DNA of 64,000 nt from Prostheceraeus crozeri (lineage: Eukaryota; Platyhelminthes; Polycladida; Euryleptidae). The notes beneath the pieces were generated by a model. The model was not told where the DNA came from. It was given only the letters and a program-made list of their open reading frames with translations, and did not search any database. A program made the translations under genes and the position numbers. Where the stretch lies: positions 124,001 through 188,000 of the forward strand of contig CAJQUW010003408.1 in NCBI GenBank assembly GCA_907163375.1, in the 5' to 3' direction. This document shows positions 44,709-56,081 of the stretch, in pieces. Position 1 is the stretch's first letter, and every line of letters begins with the position of its first letter.

Positions 44709-45060
44709 CTACTCCATATCATAAAGACTAACTGTCGAATGGCTGAAGTACTCTGACCTGGCGAGAGAAAGCGTCACGTTGAGTATGAAGTCGAACGCCC
44801 AACATGAGCAACGGCTCAGAGGTTTCGGTCTAACAAACGACGAACAACCCGTGCAACGCAATCCCTCTACGGCAGTACCCGCCGTCCCGAAGGAACGCTC
44901 GAGCAAAGGAGGTATTACATCGATGATATGTTTTATGAGCAGAAGTGAATCTCTTGATGGCAAGAGACTAATCAACTTGATAGCAACTCAAAACAACCTG
45001 ATAGCAGGAGCTCACCGACACTCACCTTGTGAAAGATAAATGTGAAGAGCAGAGCTGGTG
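44709..45060 (-). other. Probable leader region upstream of the polymerase gene (B)
   Basis: No protein is firmly supported. The stretch follows a minus-strand TATA box and holds a sequence (CCCAACATGAG to CGGTCTAA) that recurs at 46690 in diverged form. Confidence 0.4.
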
Positions 45061-45067
45061 CACTGCC

Positions 45068-45116
45068 TTTTATAAGATTTTCCTAAGCAGTGAATGGATG
45101 AGACCTCTCGTCCAAT
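45068..45116 (-). promoter_or_regulatory. CCAAT plus TATA promoter, probably of the polymerase (B)
   Basis: On the minus strand, ATTGG (45112-45116) then TATAAAA (45068-45074). The first polymerase exon begins about 470 bases further on. Confidence 0.5.
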
Positions 45117-45199
45117 CACAGACGAGCTAGAGTTCCCGGTGTGCACACGCACATTTGTAACGCGTTATTGAAATCGTGTTAGGCAAAAATTTTGTTTAG

Positions 45200-45666
45200 C
45201 AATAGACTCAACCATAACACCTGAAGTCAATACATTGAAACATGATGATTGTACGATTCGTTTTCATCAAGAGAGCTTCGGAGGCTTAATACAAGATTAC
45301 ATCCTTGAGTTTCAAAGGGAGGAGACTGAATTGGAAGCATGTATAGACTACACACGAGAAATATTTACGGAACTGATATCTTATTTCAAAGACAGCCTCA
45401 TCAAGGCTCACTTAATTGCAAATATCAATTACATTCATTTTCCACATGGTGAAGAAGTGGAAAGCGTTGATTTTCAATTTCCTTCCTACGGACAAGAATA
45501 TGTTACTAATGCTTCTGAGTTTTATACACAACATCTGCAAAAAGTTATTTCTCGGATAGACAACTTTCATGGTTACGGCAATCATTTGCTTCTGAATAAA
45601 ATAAACCATATTGTCATTGCAATTAGTAAAGTGGGTTTCAATGATGTTAAATCAAAGACCAAATAA
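45200..45666 (+). CDS. Stand-alone polymerase N-domain protein 3 (B)
   Basis: The open frame has no ATG before the conserved part; a TTTGTTTAG acceptor at 45199 suggests an upstream exon. Blocks: IRFHQESFGGLIQDYILEF, DSLIKAHLIANINYI, EFYTQHLQKVISRIDNF, GNHLLLNKINHIVIAI. The same pattern is seen in proteins 1 and 2 and in the polymerase N-terminus, but this copy is the most diverged. The stop lies within an AATAAAG motif. Role unknown. Confidence 0.6.
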
Positions 45667-46240
45667 AGTATTTTATCATGACACTTGTGTTGTGCTAAAC
45701 TTTCTAGCGCTGTGGTGAACACTGTTTTCATATAACATTCTAAACTCTCATTGCAGTAGAAAACTGCTTTTAGTAAACCTGATGAAGCCAATCTAACAGT
45801 TATGGAGTTTGAATTTTCTAATAAGGGAACATTTGCCAACTGTCTCCAATAAAACTTTCTAACACTGTGAAAGTAAGTTACGAGACAATTAGTGCTGCTG
45901 TGAGTTCGGTCAGTCATACAACTTCAATGATTAAACTTTATTTTCACAAACGTGCGTTGCGGTAATGTTATTTGACTACACTAAGTTTGCAAACCATGAT
46001 ACACTTTCTGACTAGACTTATGAATACAACTTCAATGATCAAACTTTCTAACTATACATCAACCTGTGCTGCAGTAAAACTTTTGTACGACACTGACAAG
46101 AGCTTTTTCACTAGCGAAGAGAGAAGTCTGTGATGTGTTGCGTGTGGCACATGAATGTCCTCCCTTCATTCCTTCATCATTTCGTCTCCGTGATAGAGAC
46201 AAGAAGAACTGATGGTTCATTCTCGCATGGTTGGCCAACT
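45667..46240. other. Intergenic in B, no gene seen
   Basis: Diverged phrases AAACTTTCTAAC and CTTCAATGATTAAACTTT are repeated. Nothing coding is supported. Confidence 0.45.
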
Positions 46241-46244
46241 GTTG

Positions 46245-46900
46245 GGAGACAAGTGCAATGGAGATTTTATGAGGTTACCTGTGGCAGATAGCTAAATGTC
46301 ACCCTGGCGGTCAGAGTACAACGTTGAGACGAAAGGCAACCACTTGCAAACATGACGCAGAGAGGTTTCACAAGGATTACCATTGCCAACGTCCCGTGCA
46401 GTACTCATCGCTACGGACTTCACCGATGTCTCGAAAGATACGCCTACGGGAAGTATCACACTGAAAATCTCCGTGACTTGCACCGTCCATGACTTGATCG
46501 CCAGACATGAAAACCGGTGGAGTTGGTAAGAGGTTGGCAGACTTGGATCAGCTTGATAGCAAGCCGTAGAGAGCTTGATTCACCAGCGTTTTGCAATGGA
46601 GATGTTTAGAGGCCACCCATGACAAGATAGCTAAGACTCAACCGATTGGCGTTCAAAGTGAACTTCTTGAGAACTGTGTCAAATGCCCAACATGAGACAT
46701 GAGTTGCCCCAGCGGTTTCGGTCTAAACTATGACACACTCCCTTGCCACACTTATCACTACGGCATCGCCCGCCGTCCCGAAGGAACACCCTCTCAGAGG
46801 AATATTACAGCAAAACTCTCCGTGTCTTGCTCGCTTTCAGTGAAAAGCTGCTTATACGATGAGAAGACTGGCTCAGACATCATTAAAATCATCTAGTTGA
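46245..46900. repeat. Diverged ~350-bp tandem duplication in B
   Basis: Units start near 46255 and 46595 (TGCAATGGAGAT, then GATAGCTAA). Both contain a frame ending in T-P-x(3-5)-I-T-x-K-(I/L)-S-V-(T/S)-C. Part of the second unit also matches 44787-44900. Possible remnants of a duplicated gene of unknown nature. Confidence 0.5.
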
Positions 46901-47599
46901 CTTCAGCAGGGTCGAAAACCCCAGAAAACCTCCAAAACTAGTGAATTTAAATTTTTAACTTTTAGCACTACTTATGAAATTTTATAAGTAGTTTATCACT
47001 TAGGGCAGGTCAATAGCGACCGAACCTTTTTTGAATCAAGTCAAACGGACTTGTAGAAGCAAAGTTACAAGCCTTTAAAGTTTTGGAGTCTTTTATGGCC
47101 TGGAGACGAAGGCCATCTCCTGGCGAACCTCTAAGTCTGACGCCTTAGCTGACTTCAGCAATGAAATTTTCTAAGTCGGTTTCTTGCAGAAACCCGGTTT
47201 TTCAGATTTCCAATGCTATCATCGGAGCTCCGGAGTTCACCTACCCCAACCCAGTCGGGAGGAGAATTGATTTCCACAAGCAGAGTTTCCACTTATATAG
47301 TGTGTGGCGATCAGCTGATGACGTAATAGCCATCATCAAAACACTAAAAACCCGTCTATCTCCGGTTCTAGTGCTCCGATTGAGCTGGAAATACGCCATT
47401 TCCATGCACAATTTGACGCTGAATCCGAATCTGCCCTCCATTTTCCCATCCGATGCTTCGTTTTGGCTCTACAGCCTGCAGCCATCGCAAAAATTCCAAC
47501 AGTCGTTTTTCGGAAAAAATGATGAAAAATTTTTTTCTCTCCGATAGCTTTCAAATTTAGCATGCCGAAGCAGAATTTGACGCTGATTCTAAATCCGTT
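46901..47599. other. Inner flank of right terminal repeat, degenerate units
   Basis: 47200-47560 contains sequence loosely related to the terminal units (CCGATGCTTCGTTTTGGC, TTTTTCTCTCCGATAG). Short frames here are not convincing genes. Confidence 0.45.
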
Positions 47600-49290
47600 C
47601 TCTGTTTTTCCGTCCGAGGCTTGCTTCACCCGCTAGAGAGATTTTCATAAACATTCTAACTCTTGTCGTTTTTCGCCAAGGTCCAAAATTTTCAATGACG
47701 TCTCACCTCTAAACGAAGGCAGATGCAAACAAGCCACGTTTTCCACTGAATTTGTCTCACTCCCAGCTTTCAAACGAGCCATTGCACGGCTTTCTACGAT
47801 ATCTCACACCAAAGTTGGAAGTTTGGCAGGAGAGGGGGAGTCAGAGCTTTTTCTCTCCGACTGAGTTGGGAAGAAGTTCCTAGGCCCAACTTTGACCAAA
47901 ACGTCCGAATTTGCACTCCATTTTCCAATCCGAGGTCTCCTTCTGCCCGAAAAACGACTTTTCTCATCCCAAAACCTCCAACACCTGCCTTTTCCAACTC
48001 TGACGGTTTCCTGCCATTTTCCTCCCTAAACGCAAGAAAATTAGTCCAAACTGAGCTTTCCACTGCATTTTTCTCACTCTTAGCTTTCAAATGAGCTATT
48101 GCACGACTTTCTACGATGTCTACAACCAAAGTTGGAAGATCGTTGCCGAGGGGGGGGTCAGAGCTTTTTCTCTCCGATTGAGTTGTGAAGAAGTTCCTAG
48201 ACCCAACATTGACCAAACGTCCGAATTTGCACTCCATTTTCCCATCCGAGGTCTCCTTCTGCCCGAAAAACGACTTTTCTCATCCCAAAACCTCCAACAC
48301 CTGCCTTTTCCAACTCTAACGGTTTCCTGCCATTTTCCTCCCTAAACGCAAGAAAATTAGTCCAAACTGAGCTTTCCACTGCATTTTTCTCACTCTTAGC
48401 TTTCAAATGAGCTATTGCACGACTTTCTACGATGTCTACAACCAAAGTTGGAAGATCGTTGCCGAGGGGGGGGTCAGAGCTTTTTCTCTCCGATTGAGTT
48501 GGGAAGAAGTTCCTAGACCCAACATTGGGAAGAAGTTCCTAGACCCAACATTGACCAAACGTCCGAATTTGCACTCCATTTTCCAATCCGAGGTCTCCTT
48601 CTGCCCGAAAAACGACTTTTCTCATCCCAAAACCTCCAACACCTGCCTTTTCCAACTCTGACGTTTCCTGCCATTTTCCTCCCTAAACGCAAGAAAATTA
48701 GTCCAAACTGAGCTTTCCACTGCATTTTTCTCACTCTTAGCTTTCAAATGAGCTATTGCACGACTTTCTACGATGTCTACAACCAAAGTTGGAAGATCGT
48801 TGCCGAGGGGGGGGGGTCAGAGCTTTTTCTCTCCGATTGAGTTGGGAAGAAGTTCCTAGACCCAACATTGACCAAAACGTCCGAATTTGCACTCCATTTT
48901 CCCATCCGAGGTCTCCTTCTTCCCGAAAAACGACTTTTCTCATCCCAAAACCTCCAACACCTGCCTTTTCCAACTCTAACGGTTTCCTGCCATTTTCCTC
49001 CCTAAACCCAAGAAAATTAGTCCAAACTGAGCTTTCCACTGCATTTTTCTCACTCTTAGCTTTCAAATGAGCTATTGCACGACTTTCTACGATGTCTACA
49101 ACCAAAGTTGGAAGATCGTTGCCGAGGGGGGGGTCAGACCCGTTTCCTCCTCTCGGACCCATTCCTCCCAACACATCCTTGGCGCTCTCCCTCACCTTCC
49201 TGCCAGAGGGGGGGCTGAGTCAGCATGATGACTCATCGATGACTCATCACTGAACCGCACTGTCCTTGATTTTGCCATGGGGTTACTACT
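47600..49290 (-). repeat. Right terminal inverted repeat of B
   Basis: Inverse of 31041-33285 with five GCACGACTTTCTACGA junctions (near 47787, 48102, 48418, 48765 and 49079) against six on the left. It has a local 25-bp duplication near 48500-48550 and ends GGGGTTACTACT. TGACTCATCGATGACTCATC lies 40-70 bases from the terminus. Confidence 0.9.
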
Positions 49291-49296
49291 TCCACA
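49291..49296. repeat. Element B target site duplication, right
   Basis: TCCACA, identical to 31035-31040. Confidence 0.93.
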
Positions 49297-50165
49297 TGCC
49301 TAATGAAAAATTATCTAGGAATTTGTTCATCACATCAGTTTTCAAAAACTCCTCTCGGATCAGGGTAAAATTTTAATAAAAAAATTCACTGAGAGGTAAA
49401 CTGATGCTTTCATGATCAGGATTTTGTTCACACCAAAAAAACACGGATTCTTTTTTCCAAGAGCCATTCGAGAATTTGATCAACTCACTTGGAGTCCCTC
49501 ACAGTACTACAATACTCGCTACGAGCATAAACATAAAAGAAATCAACAACATTGTCATTTTTTCACTTATTGATACTTCCCGACGCCAAACAACACCTTG
49601 TTCACACCAAACAACCACGAATTCCCATTATAAGAATTACTCCAGAATTGTTCACTACATTCGGACTCCCTCACAGCGCTGCAAGCCCTACAGTGCTGAA
49701 TGAACACCATTTGCCTTCTTAGTAAAACTTGTTCTCCATTAAGTCATGAAAGTGATGACATTCCTGATTCTTACTCTTAATTTGCAACAGATTACATCGC
49801 CTTCAGGTGTGTTCTGGGATATGCTGTACCGCAAAATCGAATAACCGTTGAAATATATGATATACCATAGTTGTTTGGTGTGAACTCGGTGTTGTTCGTA
49901 ATCAGGAAGTGTCAGTAAGTGAAAAATGACAAGGTGAACAAGTTTTGGAATTGTTCTTAGAATAGGAATGCGTGGTTGTTTGGTGTGAACAAAATCGTAA
50001 ATATGATCAGGAAAGCATCAGTTAATCTCTCCGTGCATTTTTTGATTAAATTTTAAAATTTTACTCAGCCGAGAGGAACTTTTGAAAAATGATGTGATGA
50101 ACAAATTATTTCTAAAATTCCACTGCCATATCTAGTGCTAACTTCAGTGACTTTTATTTTCACAT
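49297..50165. repeat. Foldback (palindromic) repeat that received element B
   Basis: 49310-49640 and 49860-50130 are inverted copies (TTGTTCACACCAAA with CACG on one side, CGTGGTTGTTTGGTGTGAAC on the other). The outer part of the left arm lies before B at 30960-31034. No coding capacity seen. Confidence 0.75.
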
Positions 50166-51934
50166 TTTTGTGTCAACGTGAGGCATGATGGGAAGGTATT
50201 AAAAAAATGAAGTTTTCAAAGATGGAGTGTCAAGAAAGCCTGATATTGGGTCTATTGTTTCTTCACTTCCATTGCATTTCGAAAATATTTTGATGTACTT
50301 GTGTAGGGAAGCAACTCGCACTCAATGTAGAGATGCGTCGTGACTTACACACGCACATGTACATTGTACATTGCTCGCACTTTTTTATTTAGTCAACCCC
50401 CCTCCGTGCCGAAAAGCTGGATCCGCCTCTGACTAAGAAGCGAGTCAATCTTTGACAACATATATTTCCTGTCATTTTTAGTGTTATTGAAGTTTCTTTT
50501 AGCTAGGAAACAAGTTTGCTTCGAACAAAATTTCTCTAGCTAAAAAGTTAAGGAGATGAAGAAAAGAAGAAAGTCCGAAAACATGACCAAGCAAGACGAA
50601 GCAAGAAAAATGTGCGTGTCGATACATAGGCCTATTCTAATTCCTGATTCTTGTTATATTGAGTAATTGTTTTTGGAGCTGAAACAGGAGAGCCGTGGTA
50701 ACATGGCCATCAGAAGAAAATTGCATCGGCTCAGTGTTGTAGCAGGATTTAGTGTGTTTTCACCTGAATTATGTTAGTCATCCTGTGTCCTAGCTCTAAT
50801 TGGTCGAATTCCTTTTCAAATACCTTCATGAGATCGAATAAGTTGCGAATGTCATCTCGGTCAATCACTTGTCTCTCGGTCGTCAATCTGGATGCTTTCA
50901 CAGGGAAATGACTTCCAGCCTGCATAGCAGTCGGCTAATTGCTCGCATTTCCTATTTTCGGGTAAATTCGAAGTTGAGTGGGTGTTCCCGTATAGCCGGC
51001 GATGGATTATTATTATGTCCAAGATCAATTTGGTATCGAGATGAAAGCGGCAATGAAATACATGTGAGAGAGGCGGCGGAACCTGGAGATTACGGGTATC
51101 TAGAAGAAGTCATCTCATGACATATCCTGGAATCTTGTGAAACATAGCATAGGCCTATTGTCCTGAAATCTATCATTTCACTTCCCTTCCTTAAAATAGG
51201 CCCTACTATGTAATCTTCTCCAGACATGATTTTTCGGGTCAAAGTATGTGGCTCACTAGTTCCGAAAAAATTGCGATAAGTTCGCTGAGATTTTAATCGT
51301 TACTTCGAAAAATTCAGTGTGTATAACTCGGGAAAAATCAGGGAATTTTAAAATTGGGAGCAGTAAAGATTAAATATATCTATGACTGATGACAAAACAA
51401 ACAAATTTGCCTACTGTACAACAAGAAAAAGTGGAAATTCCATGTCTTTGATATAAACATCACTTTTTATATCCTTTGAAGATTTGATCAATAAGTGCAA
51501 ATTCGCAAGAAATGTATGGTCATTGGTCAAGCAAGTATAATTTTAATTTTGAAACATTGTACGTCTGCTTCACTAATTTTCAGCAATTTGTATAGACAAG
51601 GAGGCCAGTTTTGCTTTCATGTGCTTTCTTAGTCTGCTGCTGCACTTTTCTCCGAAGCTGCGTCCAGATCCACTCTGATGGGTGGGGGAAGCTGCTTTGA
51701 AAATGTCCAGACGGAATGTGCACACTCAGCCGAGGAAATCTGGATCCTTGGCATTAGGACGGATGCTTCGTTTTCTCATCCGACCCACGCCGTTGATGTG
51801 AGCTTGATCAGATTGATCGGTCAATGGGCGAGTTGCCTCTGGAGATTATTCAGCAGGTTCAGGACTCCCACGTCTTGAGCGTTCATATATAGTGCTTGGC
51901 TGATTAGGACTCAGATGACAGTCTGAAATCTGAA
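50166..51934. other. No gene supported
   Basis: At 50396-50433 a CCCCCCTCCGTGCC stretch followed by TGGATCCGCCTCTG looks like one end of a hAT-type element, but the partner end was not found. Short frames at 50869 and 51678 have no recognisable content. Confidence 0.4.
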
Positions 51935-52200
51935 ATGCTACGAAACTCACGTAAATTCATCGCGGATAAATGGATTTTCATTGTTCACAGAAGGTATTGG
52001 ACTGAAGACAGAGTGATGACAAGATACCTGAATTCTAGATTTCTTGGTCATGCTCATACATCTGAGTTGCACAAAGCTCTTGAAGGATTGTTCGATGGCC
52101 TGGACAATTCTAAACTCCTGCAGGTGGTAGTGGATGGTCCAAATGTCAATATCGCAACTTTACATGAGGCATCTACCTGTCACCGCTACCTAGCACCCGC
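51935..52200 (+). pseudogene. hAT-like transposase relic fragment
   Basis: Frame with RYWTEDRVMTRYLNSRFLGH and LLQVVVDGPNVN. A D-G-P-N-V-N step after a hydrophobic strand is found in uncharacterised hAT-like proteins of invertebrates, where it occupies the place of the second catalytic Asp region. Only about 85 residues are readable. Identification is by memory of the pattern. Confidence 0.45.
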
Positions 52201-52800
52201 ACATATGCTTCTTTTACCAACCTTTTCAATTCGCATTTACATGTAGATTAGTCTACATAGATAAGTCTACGTTACATAACAACCAAAATATTTATCACCT
52301 AAAAAGTCAAATCCTACCTGCCTAACGCTTTATTGCATTTCTAAATTCTGCAGATATTCCTTCTTCCTCTGTGATTTCATATATATCGCATATAACAGTA
52401 TGGCAGTATATTTGGCATCAGGAGTTCGATTCTCCGCTCAAAGTGTTAAAGTGAGCCTGGGGGATGCTAATGCTGACCGTGCTAATATGTGCTTTTCATT
52501 GCTAGTGTGTTCAAAGTAGTGAGATAATCCAACACACTCGAAACTAAAGAAACATCTCATTGTGGAAATGCTTTTCTGTGGTTTTATCGATGTAGAAAGT
52601 GTTTGGGACTATCAGCTTCATCACATCATTCATCGGAAAATTTAGTTGAATTTTGATTCAAGTGGAGAACATCTTATAGCAGGATTTGGTAAGTGATGAA
52701 CATTTATATCATGCGTATAAATAAAAAATACATGCAATGAAGGCTGAACTATGTTGCGTGACAGAAAACACTTATCTAATCAATGACCTTTGTTAAATAT
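52201..52800. other. No gene seen
   Basis: A tRNA B-box-like AGTTCGATTCTCC at 52425 has no matching A-box arrangement. Confidence 0.4.
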
Positions 52801-52804
52801 TTAA

Positions 52805-55530
52805 CCCATTAGGCGCCAATGTTCCACTTGTGGAACATTGCTAGATTTTGGAAATATGTCTTATTGAATGTGGGACATATGATATTTTACAGTAAATAAT
52901 TACAATGTGTGGCAACCTTGGTGTGTTTTGGTGTGATCTGACTCATTAAAATATCATATCTTTAGATTTTATGCGTACAATTCAATCAAAAAAGATTAAT
53001 TATGCTTTTCAATGTTCAATTTGGTTACAGCGATTTTTCAGCAGCTCTAATTAAGCAAAAGCAATTGATTGGTTCTCAGATTTAAGCTACTTATCATATG
53101 TATACCTCTTCATATAGGTATGCTGTATACAAAAATATTTCATTCCTATTATATTTTTCGAAATATAGTGACAAATTCAAAATGTTCCACTTGTGTAACA
53201 TTGGCGCCTTGGGCCTATACAAATTAGATCGCTGACAAAATATTTCTGAAGGATTTATAATGAAATATCTTGGTCTGCCTGTCAATCTGATATGAATAGT
53301 GATGTATGCTAGTTTGATAATCAGAATTAAAGTTTACCATTTTAAATATTTTGTTTAAATTCAAAATATTGAAAAGCAGTGAAAGTTTTGTTTTGATCTG
53401 AATAAGAACGTCCTGTGACAAATATTTTGCTGCTCTACATGGTAAATGTAAGATGTCCGTGCAACCTTCCTTCTAACTAATGCTGCCAGAGTTGATATAT
53501 AGACAGTCTTGTGATTTCATTCTGCTTTATTCTATCTATAAGCTTATGTAAATAAAATATTGTGAGGTACTTGGCGGCATAGAACTTACCAAATTTATGC
53601 CCCTGCGATAAAGGTTTGACCTAATCTTTAGTTAAAACAATTATTAAAAAGAAATATGTCAATTATAACTTAAGAGTACATGTATATACATAGTCTAAGA
53701 ACTTAGTTTCAGTCAAAAAGGCAGATGAAACTATGCAAAAGTAGTAAAGCTGGAAAACATACACAGGTTCGAACCTGCTTCATCCAACTGCATCGCCGCG
53801 TTTTAGCTCCCACGACTATTGTAGCTCACAGGGTTTCTGTTCGCCTTTGAATTGTACACTGGCAAATCAAATTTTCTATCCCAGGTTCTCCCCTTGTTGA
53901 ACAAGTGACCGAACGACTCACACAGGGCATTGATTGTAAAGCAAAACATGTTCTTTACATGGATAATTTTTTTCCTCTACTAACATGTTTAGAGAACAAC
54001 TTCAAGTAAACCGTCTACGTTGTACTGGTACTGTCAGGCGCAGCAGAATAGAAAAATGCCCTCTGATATCAAAAGAGGCGATGGCAAAATCTCAGAGAGG
54101 ATTTCATAAAAGTTACAGTGGTTTACAGTCGTGGTCTGCCACTGGAACGACAATACCCCCGTTATAGCTATCAGTTCAAATGAGGGCGTTGGTTACTCCT
54201 ATCAGTCAGGCGACACGCTGGAGTCGAAGTGATAGGAAGAGAACTGCAATTCAACAACCAGTTATGATTGCCTCCTATACTTGTCACATGGGTGGAGTTG
54301 ACCTATTGGACAGGTTTTTTCGGATTGTCGGCCTCAGCTGCGATCAAAGAAATGGTGGTGGCTATTATTCGCAATTTCATCACTATGGGCATGGTGGCTG
54401 CTTGGAGGTTACAAAGACACATTCAAGTCAATAGGCCTACATCTCATCTGGATTTCCGAAGGTTAGATCTATATTTTGTATTATCTTATATTTTGAGATA
54501 AAACTTAAAGATTTTGTTGTGTTACAAAATAAATAAATAAATAAGACGTTTATTTCAAAAAACCGAATAGAAATCGTGGGGTCTCAAGACATGAATATGA
54601 ACATCAAATCAATTAATAAAATACTAAAACATAACATAGTAATTGTCACAAATAAATCAGAAAATATAAGGTCGTCAGAAAGTAGATGATATATACACAC
54701 TTTACAATGTAAATCTGTCATTCGATAATTTGGATATAGAGATGAAAAAGCTGTTACTGCTTATCGAAGTTGAACACAAATTGCTACAACTTAATACTAA
54801 TGCATATAGACTTTTTAAGTCATCTTGTGTTTAGTCAATTATGCTCTCATTTTATCAAAATATGCACGTGAAACATTCGTTTTCTTTCAGAGAAGTTGTG
54901 AGGTATCTTCTGAGTCTTCTGACTGTTCGAGAAATTTGACCTGGACTTTCACGAACACCTGCCCTCCCCACAAGACTTGGAAATGTTGGTCATCTTCCAA
55001 TACCAGCCGGTAAACAGGGCCGCTGTAAATTATGCATGAAAAATACGAAAATGAAAGTGTGACACATGCAACACTTTGTTGCATACAAGTTGCTTCGTCC
55101 AATACTATCTTTGAACTCTGAAAGATGTTACTGTTAACTAGTTTCGAAAAAAATACATTCGTGATTCTGTCTGTATTTTTCCTGTTTCGTTTACCAAAAT
55201 ACATCAAAATTCTTAATATACTGCTTTTGCATAAAAATTAAGATTAACGTATGAGCATAGAATATTATTTTAATGTATAAACAAATATGTCAAATATAAG
55301 CAATCTGTCAAGTATAAACAAATATACAACGGCTTATATTCTTCAAAAATTTTTAAAAAAATGTATAGTCTCAAGGCGCCAATGTTCCACATGTGGAACA
55401 TCATCAAAAACGATGAAATGAACATTCATTTTCGGTAAGGTCGTCATAAAGTATCAAAACGTGATTGAATAATATGGTTCCATTCAAATTTTTGACAATT
55501 ACTTTCAAAAATAATTCGGCGCCTAATGGG
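52805..55530 (+). mobile_element. piggyBac-type transposon, 2726 bp
   Basis: TTAA at 52801-52804 and 55531-55534. 13-bp inverted ends CCCATTAGGCGCC and GGCGCCTAATGGG. Subterminal palindromes TGTTCCAC(T/A)TGTGGAACA lie near both ends (52820, 55384), with a third partial copy at 53183. Contains a broken transposase. Confidence 0.92.
53835..54434 (+). pseudogene. piggyBac transposase relic, C-terminal part
   Basis: Readable blocks across frameshifts: FAFELYTGKSNF, KHVLYMDNFF (with a catalytic Asp of the family), RCTGTVRRSRIEKCPL, MGGVDLLDRF. The N-terminal half with the first catalytic Asp is not seen. Inactive. Confidence 0.8.
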
Positions 55531-56081
55531 TTAAGTCGATCTTGATCTCAAACAGATTTCTACGTGTATATGCCTTTTCTTGCATGAACATATGATGATA
55601 CCGTTCATCCTTTTGCACAGGATCAACGTTTGTCTAAGTTTGGACATCGTAGAATTGCAAATTTTGCTGTCGTTTTGATATAAGTCGTAACTGCATGATG
55701 AAGCACCAAGATAAAATCGTAAACTGTTGAAATGATTCGATCAACGTCTGAAAGAAGCGGGATTTAAATCCTACAGATTGTGCGCATACCGCTCAAGCTT
55801 TTTGAATTTTAATGAATTTATGAAGACATTTTTTAGTCCTGGAGCTAGCGTGAGGATGAATGAACATATTTCAGGTCACACATCGGAGGATAGTCAGTTA
55901 TCAACGATGAGGATCGATCTTCCTTCTCGTGTCATTTTTTCGTCAAATTTTTGCATATAGTCATCGAAGACATTGCTGATCATCCACGATCTTCTGTTCT
56001 TTGATGAAAAAAATCCTCCGTTATTGCTCTTTTTTTGATTACGTGGAAAGAGTCGAATTTGGAGTTTTCGATACCAAACGG
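54435..56081. other. 3' part of piggyBac and flank, no gene seen
   Basis: Up to 55530 this is non-coding piggyBac sequence. Beyond it nothing is recognised. Confidence 0.45.

Larger units (their letters stand above)
31041..49290 (+). mobile_element. Element B: complete 18.25-kb Polinton-like element with unusual gene set
   Basis: Bounded by AGTAGTAACCCCATGGCAAA and its inverse, with TCCACA on both sides. 5'-AG ends, 6-bp duplications and a protein-primed polymerase are Polinton/Maverick marks. Forward genes occupy 33.4-38.5 kb, the polymerase runs backward from 44.6 to 39.8 kb, and a further N-domain gene lies at 45.2 kb. I searched the frames for integrase (HHCC, DDE), packaging ATPase (Walker A), adenovirus-type protease and jelly-roll capsid proteins and saw none. 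The element is therefore either a reduced derivative or a distinct lineage. Confidence 0.93.

Noticed and set aside
47794..49195. The same long frames in the right terminal repeat
   Set aside because: Mirror of the left repeat; no sign of coding constraint.
50396..50433. Possible hAT end (TGGATCCGCCTCTG)
   Set aside because: Only one end is visible and no 8-bp duplication could be assigned.
53764..53780. tRNA B-box-like CAGGTTCGAACCTG
   Set aside because: It is inside piggyBac, is a simple palindrome, and no cloverleaf or A-box can be drawn around it.
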